Source of the DNA: Clostridiales bacterium | Lineage (GTDB): Bacteria; Bacillota; Clostridia; Caldicoprobacterales; DTU083 | Direction of reading: 5' to 3' | Assembly (NCBI GenBank): GCA_012512335.1 | Contig: JAAZEK010000184.1 | Location: 1-7,886, forward strand | DNA: 7,886 nucleotides | Shown: in pieces, positions 1 through 6,448 of the stretch | Layout of the letters: each line of letters opens with the position of its first letter | Position numbering within the stretch: the stretch's first letter is position 1 | Translations under genes and position numbers: made by a program | The notes under the pieces: model-generated | The model's input: the letters and a program-made list of their open reading frames with translations, nothing else | The model's database searches: none | Told to the model about the DNA's origin: nothing

Positions 1-252
1 GCCATTAAAAGGGTCAAGGTATCTCAAACCAAAACTCTAAAAAATAAGATGGTAAAATCCGAGCTGAAATCAGCTATTAAAAATTTCGAGAATGTTCTAT
101 TGGAGAACGATATGGAAAAAGCCAAGCTTCAATATTCTTTTGTTACAAAGAAAATTGATAAAGCTGCATCCAAAGGTGCTATCCATAAAAGCGTTGCTAA
201 CCGCAAAAAGGCAAAGTTGGCTCTTCGATTAAATGCATCTGCACAAGCGTAA
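1..252 (+). CDS. rpsT: 30S ribosomal protein S20, 5' end cut off by the window
   Basis: S20 is a primary 16S rRNA-binding protein of the small ribosomal subunit. The frame is open from base 1 and reads AIKRVKVSQ, then KTLKNKMVKSELKSAIKNFE, which is the S20 N-terminal pattern. It ends with TAA at 250-252. The visible part is 83 residues. By comparison with the usual MANIKSAIKR start, about six residues and the ribosome binding site lie left of the window. The ATG at 49 is an internal methionine, not the start. The C-terminal half has the expected lysine/alanine-rich helix (AASKGAIHKSVANRKKAKLA), which packs on rRNA. The gene faces holA tail to tail and has its own terminator. S20 is often autoregulated at translation, but the relevant leader is not visible here. 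Confidence 0.96.
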   Translation, partial: AIKRVKVSQTKTLKNKMVKSELKSAIKNFENVLLENDMEKAKLQYSFVTKKIDKAASKGAIHKSVANRKKAKLALRLNASAQA

Positions 253-283
253 TGAGTGAATGAAATAAGTGTAATGAATGCGC

Positions 284-310
284 AAAAGCTTCCCAGTAGG
301 AAGCTTTTTT
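284..310 (+). terminator. Intrinsic terminator of rpsT
   Basis: A perfect 10-bp stem (AAAAGCTTCC at 284-293, GGAAGCTTTT at 299-308) with a 5-base loop (CAGTA) runs into a T tract. It lies 31 bases after the rpsT stop and 3 bases before the holA stop codon. The leading A run means the same hairpin has a short T run (TTTT) on the opposite strand, so it may also stop holA transcripts, less efficiently. Confidence 0.92.
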
Positions 311-313
311 ATT

Positions 314-1357
314 TTAAATTTTGCCAGCAACCACTGGGTCCTTCCTACACATTTTAACTACCAGAACTTCAAGGCCAAGGCGGTCCTTTATCTTTCCATT
401 CTTAATTCGATAATCCAACTCTACACATTGGTCAAAATAATATTGTAATTGCTCAATTGTAAAATTGCGTGATTGTTGCCTTCCCTTTTGAACTGAATAG
501 GGATGAAGGCTATGAGGCTTACCTGATAGCTTGTCCTTAGTTTGATTGAGCGTAAAGCCCATTTCCTCATAGGCTTTACTAAGCATCATGATTTTTAATT
601 GTCTCCCAATAAGAGAAATGATGCCTAAAATCGACTGCCCACCTTCTAAAAGAACCTCCATCTGTTGAAGGGCTTGCCCCTTTTGCCTTTCAGAAACCGC
701 ATCTATAAACTGAAATACAGTAAATTCAAGTGAAGGGATTATGAGCTTGTCAATGGATTCTCTGCTAATGTGATCGCCTGTCCCTGTATAGGATACCAAT
801 TTATCTACCTCATTTTTGATATCCTCCAAATCATTGCCTACCTGTAGCAAAAAGTATTCCAAATCAGCATTTGATATTTGTTTATGATGAGATCTAAATC
901 GCCTACTTGTCCATTTGACAAGGTCCTTCTGGTTCAATCTCGCAAATTCTACTGTTTCCCCATGTTTTTGTATTGCCTTGTAAACCATCCGCTTCTTATC
1001 AACTGTTCCTCTTTGATAAAAAACTAAACAGGTGCTTTCTGGTACTCTTTCCAGATACTTTTTCATGGTATCTTCATCACTGGCTTTTTTTGCAGATAAG
1101 CCAGTATAGTTTTTCACAGCCACTAAACGTCTTTCTGACAGAAATGGTAGGGTTTCGCTGGCAGCAATAATTTCATCTGCGGTAGATTCTGTTCCATCTA
1201 TAATTTGATAGTTTAAATCTGCATAAGCTCCCAAATCCAGCTTCTCAATCATTTGGTTTAATGCTTCTTCCTTTGTATACTCTTCAGGCCCATATAAGAG
1301 ATACAAGCTGCCCAAGCTTCCACTACTGATTTGTTTAAACATTTCCATATGATTCAT
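314..1357 (-). CDS. holA: DNA polymerase III, delta subunit (clamp-loader wrench)
   Basis: HolA binds and opens the beta sliding clamp within the clamp-loader complex during replication. The product is 347 residues, normal for Bacillota HolA (YqeN). The N-terminus (SLYLLYGPEEYTKEEAL, about residues 17-33) is the degenerate nucleotide-fold start typical of delta, which keeps the AAA+ fold without a working P-loop. DLEDIKNEVDKLVSY in the middle and DYRIKNGKIKDRLGLEVLV near the end are family hallmarks. The open frame extends upstream to 1432, but the chosen ATG at 1357 has AAGGAG six bases before it, and the longer version would overlap the acidic tail of the previous gene. A 25-base gap separates it from that lipoprotein gene, so it is probably the last gene of the zur-dut-lipoprotein-holA operon. 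In Bacillus, holA instead lies near comEC, so the upstream context here is rearranged. Confidence 0.95.
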   Translation of the reverse strand: MNHMEMFKQISSGSLGSLYLLYGPEEYTKEEALNQMIEKLDLGAYADLNYQIIDGTESTADEIIAASETLPFLSERRLVAVKNYTGLSAKKASDEDTMKKYLERVPESTCLVFYQRGTVDKKRMVYKAIQKHGETVEFARLNQKDLVKWTSRRFRSHHKQISNADLEYFLLQVGNDLEDIKNEVDKLVSYTGTGDHISRESIDKLIIPSLEFTVFQFIDAVSERQKGQALQQMEVLLEGGQSILGIISLIGRQLKIMMLSKAYEEMGFTLNQTKDKLSGKPHSLHPYSVQKGRQQSRNFTIEQLQYYFDQCVELDYRIKNGKIKDRLGLEVLVVKMCRKDPVVAGKI

Positions 1358-1382
1358 AAACTGCTCCTTCTTCTGTTTCCTG

Positions 1383-2774
1383 CTATTCTTCTGGAGATTC
1401 ATCCTCTGCTGGTTCATCTTCAGAGACTTCATCTTCTGTCGTTACATCACCCGAAGGTTCTGTAGCTTCAGGCTCTTCTACGATTATACCTTCCTTAATA
1501 AACATAATTATATCATCAATATTTTTATTCAGATTAACAGCCATTGATGTAGCTTCACTCATCATGGTTAAAGCCGCCTCAACATGACTACCTGGATTTA
1601 TCGTTTGTCCCGAATCCATCATTGCAGGAAGATCATCTGGTAAACCATTACGTCTAAGCCATCCAGCTTGATACAAGGATTTTTTAGCTGGCAACAGTCC
1701 AGAATCTCTTAACTCGCCTTGTGATTGGTCATTTACTAAATATTGTATAAAGTTCCACGATTCTGGTATATCTTTAGAGTCTTTGCTAATGGTAAGAGCA
1801 TAGCCACTTATGGCTAGTCCTCCCTGATCGGATACAGGCAAGGAAGAAATACCGACTTTACCTGTCAAGGGCGATTCTTCACTTTGAAAGAGTCTGCTGG
1901 CATAGGACCAGTTCCACATAAAAACCGCATTACCTGCTTCAAATACACCTCTACAGTCTTCAGCACTCATGCTGGTCACATTGGTGGCCAACGATCCACT
2001 ATTTACCATATTAATTAATGGCTTCCATGCCGCTGACATTGCATCTACATCAAAGCTAATTTCCTTTTCTAAAAAGTCTGGTGTAGCTCCATAATAAGAC
2101 CAAATAGAGCTTAAAAAGATTGCATTATTCTCCTGTGAAGCAGCTGGGAAAACTAAACCATGCTCCATTTCCTGCGCCTCACTTATCCCATTTGCAAGCT
2201 GTGCTAACTCAGTCCAGGATGTAGGTGGAGTCTCTACTAGGTCTTTTCGATAATACAAGAGAGGTAAGTCTTGCCAAAACGGAATTCCATAGGTCTTGTT
2301 ATTATGGGACATAGCTAGGTTCATTCCATTGAAAAATTCGGTTTTTTTACTACTAGAAAGTCCACCATCTAAGGGTAAAACTCGTTCTTCAGCTACCATC
2401 TTCATCAACCATGTGTCATGAAGCAAGATTAAATCTGGTACGCTTACTCCTTCTTTTGTTAATTCCTCTAATTTCTCAAAAAATGCTATTCGGTCTCCCG
2501 AACCTTCTAAACCTTCTATTCTAACGGGTTTTGGTATAGTACTATCTTCTGGGCTTTGTGTTGTAAGCTGCTCATACATCTCCTGCTGTGATTCATTGTA
2601 ATCTAAAATCAATCTTTTCAACACTTGATTACCATCACGTGGATAGTAGAAATAGATATACCTGTATGGTTCTTCTTCCTGATCATCCTTTTGATTCAGC
2701 AAACCACATCCAGATAGCATAGATACTATAAGGAACGAAATTACAAACCATGTAATTATTCTCTTAAGTTTCAT
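1383..2774 (-). CDS. Extracellular solute-binding lipoprotein (ABC transporter family 1), orphan, with acidic C-terminal tail
   Basis: A 463-residue lipoprotein, predicted to be anchored on the outer face of the membrane. Residues 1-23 form a lipoprotein signal: basic MKLKR, a hydrophobic segment, then lipobox LSGC with Cys23 as the lipidation site. The body has family 1 solute-binding traits: YGIPFWQDLPLLYYRKDL (162-179), FEAGNAVFMWNWSYASRLF (278-296), GYALTISKDSKDIPESWNFI (324-343), and a trimmed C-lobe ending near 432. Such proteins usually bind sugars or oligosaccharides for an ABC importer, but no permease or ATPase lies in the window, so the ligand is unknown. Residues 433-463 are an unusual low-complexity tail rich in Glu, Asp, Pro, Ser and Thr. 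The ATG at 2774 is preferred over an in-frame TTG at 2783 because GGAGG lies nine bases before it. It starts 15 bases after dut, with its ribosome binding site beside the dut stop codon, so the two are probably co-transcribed. Confidence 0.88.
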   Translation of the reverse strand: MKLKRIITWFVISFLIVSMLSGCGLLNQKDDQEEEPYRYIYFYYPRDGNQVLKRLILDYNESQQEMYEQLTTQSPEDSTIPKPVRIEGLEGSGDRIAFFEKLEELTKEGVSVPDLILLHDTWLMKMVAEERVLPLDGGLSSSKKTEFFNGMNLAMSHNNKTYGIPFWQDLPLLYYRKDLVETPPTSWTELAQLANGISEAQEMEHGLVFPAASQENNAIFLSSIWSYYGATPDFLEKEISFDVDAMSAAWKPLINMVNSGSLATNVTSMSAEDCRGVFEAGNAVFMWNWSYASRLFQSEESPLTGKVGISSLPVSDQGGLAISGYALTISKDSKDIPESWNFIQYLVNDQSQGELRDSGLLPAKKSLYQAGWLRRNGLPDDLPAMMDSGQTINPGSHVEAALTMMSEATSMAVNLNKNIDDIIMFIKEGIIVEEPEATEPSGDVTTEDEVSEDEPAEDESPEE

Positions 2775-2789
2775 AAAATGCAACCTCCG

Positions 2790-3230
2790 TTACACACCTG
2801 TGGAACCGAATCCTCCCTGTCCACGAGAGCTGTCGGACATTTCAGCTACTTCCTCCACCTCTACCCTAAGAACAGGTTGAATCACCATTTGTGCTATTTT
2901 CATACCTTCTTCAACAAGAAATGCAGTTTTACCGTGATTTATCAATATTACCCCAACTTCCCCCCGGTAGCCTTCATCTATGGTGCCAGGGCTATTAAGA
3001 ACTGTTAATTGATGCTTCAAAGCCAGGCCGCTTCTTGGGCGAACTTGTGCCTCTGTACCTTCTGGTAACTCTATGACTATACCAGTATGTATCAATTTGG
3101 AACTACCTGGGTCAATAACGGCTTCTTCTACAGAGTATATGTCCAAACCTGCATCTCCTGGATGTGCATACTCAGGCAATTTTGCATTATTATGAATTTT
3201 CTTTATCTTTATCTTCGTCTTTACCTTCAT
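2790..3230 (-). CDS. dut: dUTP diphosphatase (trimeric dUTPase)
   Basis: Hydrolyses dUTP to dUMP and pyrophosphate. This keeps uracil out of DNA and supplies dUMP for thymidylate synthesis. The 146-residue product has all five motifs of the homotrimeric family in order: HPGDAGLDIYS (23-33), RPRSGLA (64-70), the uracil-binding hairpin NSPGTIDEGYRGEV (79-92) with catalytic Asp85, GMKIAQMVIQPV (109-120), and the glycine-rich mobile C-terminal arm SSRGQGGFGSTG (134-145). The frame extends upstream to 3317, but the ATG at 3230 has AAGGAG nine bases before it, and the upstream extension is unlike the family. It sits between a Zur-like regulator (83-base gap holding a terminator-like hairpin) and the lipoprotein gene (15-base gap). 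All expected catalytic motifs are present, so it should be active. Confidence 0.96.
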   Translation of the reverse strand: MKVKTKIKIKKIHNNAKLPEYAHPGDAGLDIYSVEEAVIDPGSSKLIHTGIVIELPEGTEAQVRPRSGLALKHQLTVLNSPGTIDEGYRGEVGVILINHGKTAFLVEEGMKIAQMVIQPVLRVEVEEVAEMSDSSRGQGGFGSTGV

Positions 3231-3267
3231 AAACTTGTTCTCCTTAACTACTATCGATAGAGAGTGT

Positions 3268-3295
3268 ATAAAAGAGCTATGAAAACCATAGCCCC
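3268..3295 (-). terminator. Possible weak terminator or attenuating hairpin between zur and dut
   Basis: Read on the - strand, GGGGCTATG (3295-3287) pairs with CATAGCTCT (3281-3273) across a GTTTT loop. Six Watson-Crick pairs form the core and are extended by one G-C and two G-U pairs. A short T-rich run (TTTTATA) follows. The stem and T run are weaker than those of the other terminators here, so partial read-through into dut is likely. I see no good separate promoter for dut after it. Confidence 0.35.
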
Positions 3296-3313
3296 ATTTG
3301 TCTGTTATAAGTG

Positions 3314-3772
3314 TCACTCTTTGCTGTCTTTTTTACCTTTTCCCTTGAGGTCTTGAGAATTCACACAATCCCTGCAATATCCATAAATCTCAAAACGATG
3401 CTCCACGGGTATAAAGCCATCTTCGCTCTTTAGTCGATCTAGAGGGCAAAAATCTGTAGTTTGTATGCTACCACACCTGTTACAAACCAAATGATGATGG
3501 TGACCTTTATCATCGTGCAATTCATAATAGGCTGCTTCTCGGTTTAGCTCTACCTTCCTTATTATGCCTTCCTGTAAAAGAAGCTCTAGATTACGGTATA
3601 CGGTGGAGAAATTGGTCCCAGCTTGGCTTTCTTGAATCTTCTCGAATAATTCCTGGGCCGTCAGCAAGTGAGAATCTTCCACAGCAAACACTTCAAGGAT
3701 GGCTTCTCTTTGGCGGGTAATTTTATATCCTTTACTCCGCAGTTTTTCCTTCAATACCTGTGTTTTGTTCAA
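3314..3772 (-). CDS. zur: Fur-family metalloregulator, probably the zinc repressor Zur
   Basis: A 152-residue Fur-family repressor. Residues 1-80 form the winged-helix DNA-binding domain (GYKITRQREAILEVF at 15-29, recognition-helix segment NFSTVYRNLELL at 54-65). The C-terminal dimerisation domain has the structural zinc site CxxC...CxxC (Cys97, Cys100, Cys133, Cys136) and a metal-sensing stretch GHHHHLVC. The FCPLDRL segment (108-114, with an extra Cys109) and HRFEIYGYCRDC (125-136) resemble Bacillus Zur as I recall it more than Fur or PerR; this assignment is inference. I chose the TTG at 3772 because GGGGA lies seven bases before it and MNKTQVLKEKLRSKGYKITR is a normal family N-terminus. 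An in-frame ATG at 3808 has no good ribosome binding site. It is the first gene of the apparent operon with dut, the lipoprotein and holA, and a palindrome covers its promoter. Confidence 0.85.
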   Translation of the reverse strand: MNKTQVLKEKLRSKGYKITRQREAILEVFAVEDSHLLTAQELFEKIQESQAGTNFSTVYRNLELLLQEGIIRKVELNREAAYYELHDDKGHHHHLVCNRCGSIQTTDFCPLDRLKSEDGFIPVEHRFEIYGYCRDCVNSQDLKGKGKKDSKE

Positions 3773-3813
3773 GGCAATATCCCCTTTATAGGATAGTCGG
3801 CATTGCATTACTC

Positions 3814-3836
3814 ATTATCTAGTACACTAAGATAAT
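3814..3836. promoter_or_regulatory. Palindromic operator candidate upstream of zur
   Basis: ATTATCT at 3814-3820 and AGATAAT at 3830-3836 are perfect inverted arms. The centre (AGTACACTA) adds a further TAGT/ACTA pairing offset by one base. The site overlaps the proposed -10 element and the predicted transcription start of the zur-like gene, the usual place for autorepression. It resembles the AT-rich dyads of Fur-family sites but is not a clean match to the known Bacillus Zur, Fur or PerR boxes. Confidence 0.5.
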
Positions 3837-3863
3837 CGTATCCCAAAACCGTTGATAAAGCAA
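3835..3863 (-). promoter_or_regulatory. Putative sigma-A promoter for zur-dut-lipoprotein-holA
   Basis: On the - strand TTGCTT (3863-3858) and TACGAT (3840-3835) are separated by 17 bases, giving three and four of six consensus matches. The predicted start near 3828 falls inside the 3814-3836 palindrome. The promoter is modest in strength, and it lies in the only gap (3773-3883) before this gene group. Confidence 0.4.
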
Positions 3864-3883
3864 CTCATTGACCAAGGGGTTTT

Positions 3884-5098
3884 TTATTTAGTTCCTAGTT
3901 CAAAGCTCTCATGTATAGCTTCTACTGCCTTTTCTACCTCATCGCTATGAACAAGACAGGAAATTTTTATTTCCGATGTACTGATCATATGGATATTTAT
4001 ATCCGCCTCAGCCAGGGCTTTAAACATAGTTGCAGCTACCCCTGGGTGATTTGCCATGCCAGCACCTACTATGGATATCTTTGCTACATCATGGGTAAAA
4101 CTGACTTCCTTTGCACCAATATACTCAAGATTTCTATTAATCAGATCAACTGTATCAGTTAATTGACTTCTGGAAATGGTAAAGGAAATATCTTTAGTAT
4201 CCCCTCGACCTATACTTTGTAGAATAATATCTACATTGATGTCTGCATCTGCTAATAGACTAAAGATTTTGTGGGCTACACCAGGAATGTCCCTAACTGC
4301 CATAACAGATATTCTAGCAATATCTTTGTCATAGGCTACCCCTTTAATCATCATTTTTTCCAAATCCGTTACCTCCTTAACAAGGGTTCCTTCATTTTGA
4401 TTTAAACTAGACCTGACAACCAAATTCACATTATACTTTTTTGCCAATTCTACAGAACGATTATGTAGAACTCTTGCGCCTAGACTAGCTAATTCTAACA
4501 TTTCATCAAAGGATACATCCTTTAATTTGCGTGCGTTAGCTACTATTCTGGGGTCGGCTGTGTATACACCATCTACATCAGTATAAATCTCACATAAGTC
4601 AGCTTCAAGTGCAGCTGCCAATGCAACAGCAGTGGTGTCAGAGCCACCTCTCCCCAAAGTTGTAATATCGCCATTATCATTCATTCCTTGAAAACCTGCA
4701 ACAATCACAATTTTACCGAAATCCAATTCTTTGCGGACCCGATCTGCAGCAACTTCCTCTATACGCGCATGTGAATGAACATTATCTGTATGTATACCCA
4801 CCTGCTGACCAGTAAGAGATATCGCCTGAAATCCCTGTTCTGCGATAGCCATTGCCATTAAAGCAACGGATATCTGCTCACCAGAAGATAAAAGCATGTC
4901 CATTTCTCTTTTCGAGGGATTCTTACTAATTTCCCCAGCCTTCTCAATGAGATCGTCTGTGGTATCCCCTTGAGCTGAAAGTATTACAACAACCTGGTTG
5001 CCTTGTTGGTAGGTTTCTATAATGCGTTTTGCTACATTAGCTACTCGCTGGGCGTTGGCTACCGAGCTGCCTCCATATTTTTGAACAATTAAAGCCAA
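3884..5098 (-). CDS. lysC: Aspartokinase, LysC (aspartokinase II) type
   Basis: Phosphorylates L-aspartate with ATP, the first step towards lysine, diaminopimelate, threonine and methionine. The product is 404 residues. The kinase domain opens with KYGGSSV (7-13), then SAQGDTTDDL (41-50), EMDMLLSSGEQ (65-75) and the substrate/ATP region TTLGRGGSDTTAVALAAALE (147-166) followed by YTDVDGVYTADPR (172-184). Two ACT regulatory domains follow (about 263-330 and 338-400), ending in the usual MISTSEIKIS segment. There is no homoserine dehydrogenase domain, so it is monofunctional. The open frame runs upstream to 5287, but homology starts at ALIVQKYGG, and the TTG at 5098 has AAGGAGG nine bases before it. 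An internal ribosome binding site and TTG at codon 246 probably give a separate beta subunit. The gene is monocistronic by its own promoter and the terminator upstream. Confidence 0.96.
   Translation of the reverse strand: MALIVQKYGGSSVANAQRVANVAKRIIETYQQGNQVVVILSAQGDTTDDLIEKAGEISKNPSKREMDMLLSSGEQISVALMAMAIAEQGFQAISLTGQQVGIHTDNVHSHARIEEVAADRVRKELDFGKIVIVAGFQGMNDNGDITTLGRGGSDTTAVALAAALEADLCEIYTDVDGVYTADPRIVANARKLKDVSFDEMLELASLGARVLHNRSVELAKKYNVNLVVRSSLNQNEGTLVKEVTDLEKMMIKGVAYDKDIARISVMAVRDIPGVAHKIFSLLADADINVDIILQSIGRGDTKDISFTISRSQLTDTVDLINRNLEYIGAKEVSFTHDVAKISIVGAGMANHPGVAATMFKALAEADINIHMISTSEIKISCLVHSDEVEKAVEAIHESFELGTK
4361..4378 (-). promoter_or_regulatory. Internal ribosome binding site and TTG start for the aspartokinase beta subunit
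   Basis: Inside lysC a full AAGGAGG (4378-4372) lies eight bases before an in-frame TTG (4363-4361, codon 246). Starting there gives a 159-residue protein (DLEKMMIKGVAYDKD onward) holding both ACT domains and no kinase domain. Bacillus subtilis aspartokinase II is known to be an alpha/beta enzyme whose beta subunit comes from an internal in-frame start, and that start aligns, from memory, with this codon. ATG codons three and four positions further on are possible but lie 17 or more bases from the Shine-Dalgarno sequence. Confidence 0.72.
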
Positions 5099-5165
5099 TT
5101 GCACTTGCCTCCTTGCTTCCCTCTTTTTTAGAGTGAAGAAAATCCAAAAGTTAATATACCTAGGC

Positions 5166-5195
5166 ATTGTATCACATTGGGATTTTCGTTGACAA
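5166..5195 (-). promoter_or_regulatory. Extended -10 promoter for lysC
   Basis: On the - strand TTGTCA (5195-5190; five of six) and TACAAT (5171-5166; five of six) are spaced by 18 bases, with TGA directly before the -10 giving the TGn extension. The predicted start near 5159 leaves a leader of about 60 bases before the TTG codon, too short for a lysine riboswitch or a T-box. Confidence 0.78.
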
Positions 5196-5221
5196 GAGGT
5201 TTTTCGTTTACTAAAGCTTTT

Positions 5222-5255
5222 AAATAATAAAAGCGGACGACCATAGGTCATCCGC
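5222..5255 (-). terminator. Intrinsic terminator of the Gfo/Idh oxidoreductase gene
   Basis: On the - strand GCGGATGACC (5255-5246) pairs with GGTCGTCCGC (5242-5233) over a three-base TAT loop: ten pairs, one of them U-G. TTTTATTATTT follows. It lies about 60 bases after the oxidoreductase stop and just before the lysC promoter, so it separates the two transcription units. Confidence 0.88.
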
Positions 5256-5315
5256 CAATGAGTAATCACAAGCTTACATACTGTCAAGCTTCTTTCTGAG
5301 TGTATTTATTTCAAA

Positions 5316-6338
5316 TTATAGGGTTACTTTATTTTTATTTTTTCCTGATTCAAAAATAGCTGTAACTAAAGCCTGGGTTTTCCTTGCTTCTTCACCATCG
5401 ATAAATGGTGTCTCACCCTTTGATAGGGATTTATAATAATCATTTATCTGCATTTTGTGACCAACACCCCAATAGCTTTTAGCATTCTTATTAAGCTTGT
5501 CCTCAGGATCTCTTTCGGCAACCAGTTCTCTACCGTCATTAAACTTTATAACTGCTTTATCAGATATTAGCTTGATTAAGCCATTTTCACAGTGTATTCC
5601 CAACTCAATGGGAGCATCGTAGCTATTGTAATTCAAAGCATGGAAGAAGGTAACTACACCATTCTTGTACTTTATAACACCCTCTGCACAATCCTCTACT
5701 TCAATATTAGGATGGAATCGATTACTGATATTGGCATCTACATATTCAATAGGTGCATCAACAAACCATCTAAGTTGGTCCATGGCGTGAATTGCTTGAT
5801 TTATAATCACTCCGCCACCCTCTTTGTCCCATGTACCCTTCCAGTCACTGCTACTGTAATATTCATCACCACGATACCAGTAAACACTTAGCCTACCTGA
5901 AAGTATCTTACCTAACTCTCCAGATTCCAAGGTTTTCTTAATCAACTGAGAACCTGCGTTGTAACGATTTTGAAATATGACACCTAAAGCAACTTGGTTG
6001 TTTTTGCATGCCTCAATCATATCATCTGCTTGTTGAAGTGTAACCGACATAGGTTTTTCGGTTAATACATTTACACCCTTCTTAGCTGCTTCAATAGCTA
6101 TAACTGGATGCAAATAATGAGGTGTACAAATATGTACAGCATCTAGATTTTCTTCTTCAAGCATACGTTGATAATCAGTATAATATTTACATTCATACTT
6201 CTCTGCCGCCACTTTTGCCCGCTCTTCTCTAATATCACATACAGCTATTAAATCTGTATTAGGAGAGTTTTTTAGTGCTTCCAAATGCACGGTAGAAATA
6301 GAGCCACAGCCTACTAGCCCAACCTTGAATTGATCCAT
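5316..6338 (-). CDS. Gfo/Idh/MocA-family NAD(P)-dependent oxidoreductase, substrate unknown
   Basis: A 340-residue cytoplasmic dehydrogenase of the glucose-fructose oxidoreductase / inositol dehydrogenase family. The N-terminal Rossmann fold begins VGLVGCGSIS (6-15) with acidic Asp35 at the end of beta-2 (VCDIREER). CTPHYLHP (71-78) and the family EKP motif (VLTEKPMSV, Glu94-Lys95-Pro96) follow. The C-terminal alpha/beta domain carries GGGVIINQAIHAMDQLRWF (174-192), with His184 and Asp187 in the usual catalytic region, so the active site looks intact. Members oxidise or reduce sugars, inositols or sugar derivatives, and sequence alone does not give the substrate. ATG at 6338 has AAGGTG seven bases before it. 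The gene has its own -10 TATAAT promoter and a strong terminator, so it appears monocistronic. No sugar transport or catabolic partner is visible beside it. Confidence 0.93.
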   Translation of the reverse strand: MDQFKVGLVGCGSISTVHLEALKNSPNTDLIAVCDIREERAKVAAEKYECKYYTDYQRMLEEENLDAVHICTPHYLHPVIAIEAAKKGVNVLTEKPMSVTLQQADDMIEACKNNQVALGVIFQNRYNAGSQLIKKTLESGELGKILSGRLSVYWYRGDEYYSSSDWKGTWDKEGGGVIINQAIHAMDQLRWFVDAPIEYVDANISNRFHPNIEVEDCAEGVIKYKNGVVTFFHALNYNSYDAPIELGIHCENGLIKLISDKAVIKFNDGRELVAERDPEDKLNKNAKSYWGVGHKMQINDYYKSLSKGETPFIDGEEARKTQALVTAIFESGKNKNKVTL

Positions 6339-6403
6339 TTTACTACACCTTCAAATCTTGTTAATTTATGATAAGGGAAAATTGCCCCAAACCATCATTG
6401 AAT

Positions 6404-6431
6404 ATTATATAGGATAAATGGATTAATGCAA
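6404..6431 (-). promoter_or_regulatory. Putative promoter of the Gfo/Idh oxidoreductase gene
   Basis: A perfect TATAAT on the - strand (6409-6404) lies 16 bases after TTGCAT (6431-6426; three of six matches). The predicted leader is about 60 bases. No clear terminator lies between the end of the YpbB-like gene and this promoter, so read-through from that gene is also possible. Confidence 0.6.
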
Positions 6432-6448
6432 GGGTTTTTAAGATTTTG

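Noticed and set aside
973..1170. Open frame of 65 codons on the + strand
   Set aside because: It lies wholly inside holA on the other strand, has no ribosome binding site of note, and its translation resembles no family.
2778..3008. Open frame of 76 codons on the + strand
   Set aside because: It is antisense to dut, whose five motifs are intact. The translation is low-quality and unlike any protein I know.
3231..3317. N-terminal extension of dUTPase by 29 residues
   Set aside because: It covers the intergenic hairpin, has no ribosome binding site and no family similarity. The ATG at 3230 has AAGGAG.
3841..3883. Terminator for lysC in the gap before zur
   Set aside because: AAAACC/GGTTTT and GTTG/CAAC pairings exist, but the stem is interrupted and there is no T tract after it on the - strand. 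Termination there is not supported.
3911..4162. Open frame of 83 codons on the + strand
   Set aside because: It is antisense to the ACT-domain part of lysC and is a shadow frame.
5099..5287. N-terminal extension of aspartokinase by 63 residues
   Set aside because: The extension covers the lysC promoter and the preceding terminator and is unlike the family. A TTG with AAGGAGG at the family start explains the gene.
5258..5287. Perfect TTGACA on the - strand (5287-5282) as a second lysC promoter
   Set aside because: No acceptable -10 follows at 16-18 bases, and any transcript would run straight into the terminator at 5255-5222.
5099..5315. Lysine riboswitch (L-box) or T-box upstream of lysC
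   Set aside because: The leader after the predicted promoter is too short, and the conserved T-box sequence is not present.
5592..5891. Open frame of 99 codons on the + strand
   Set aside because: It is antisense to the clearly real Gfo/Idh oxidoreductase, with no homology signal and no promoter.
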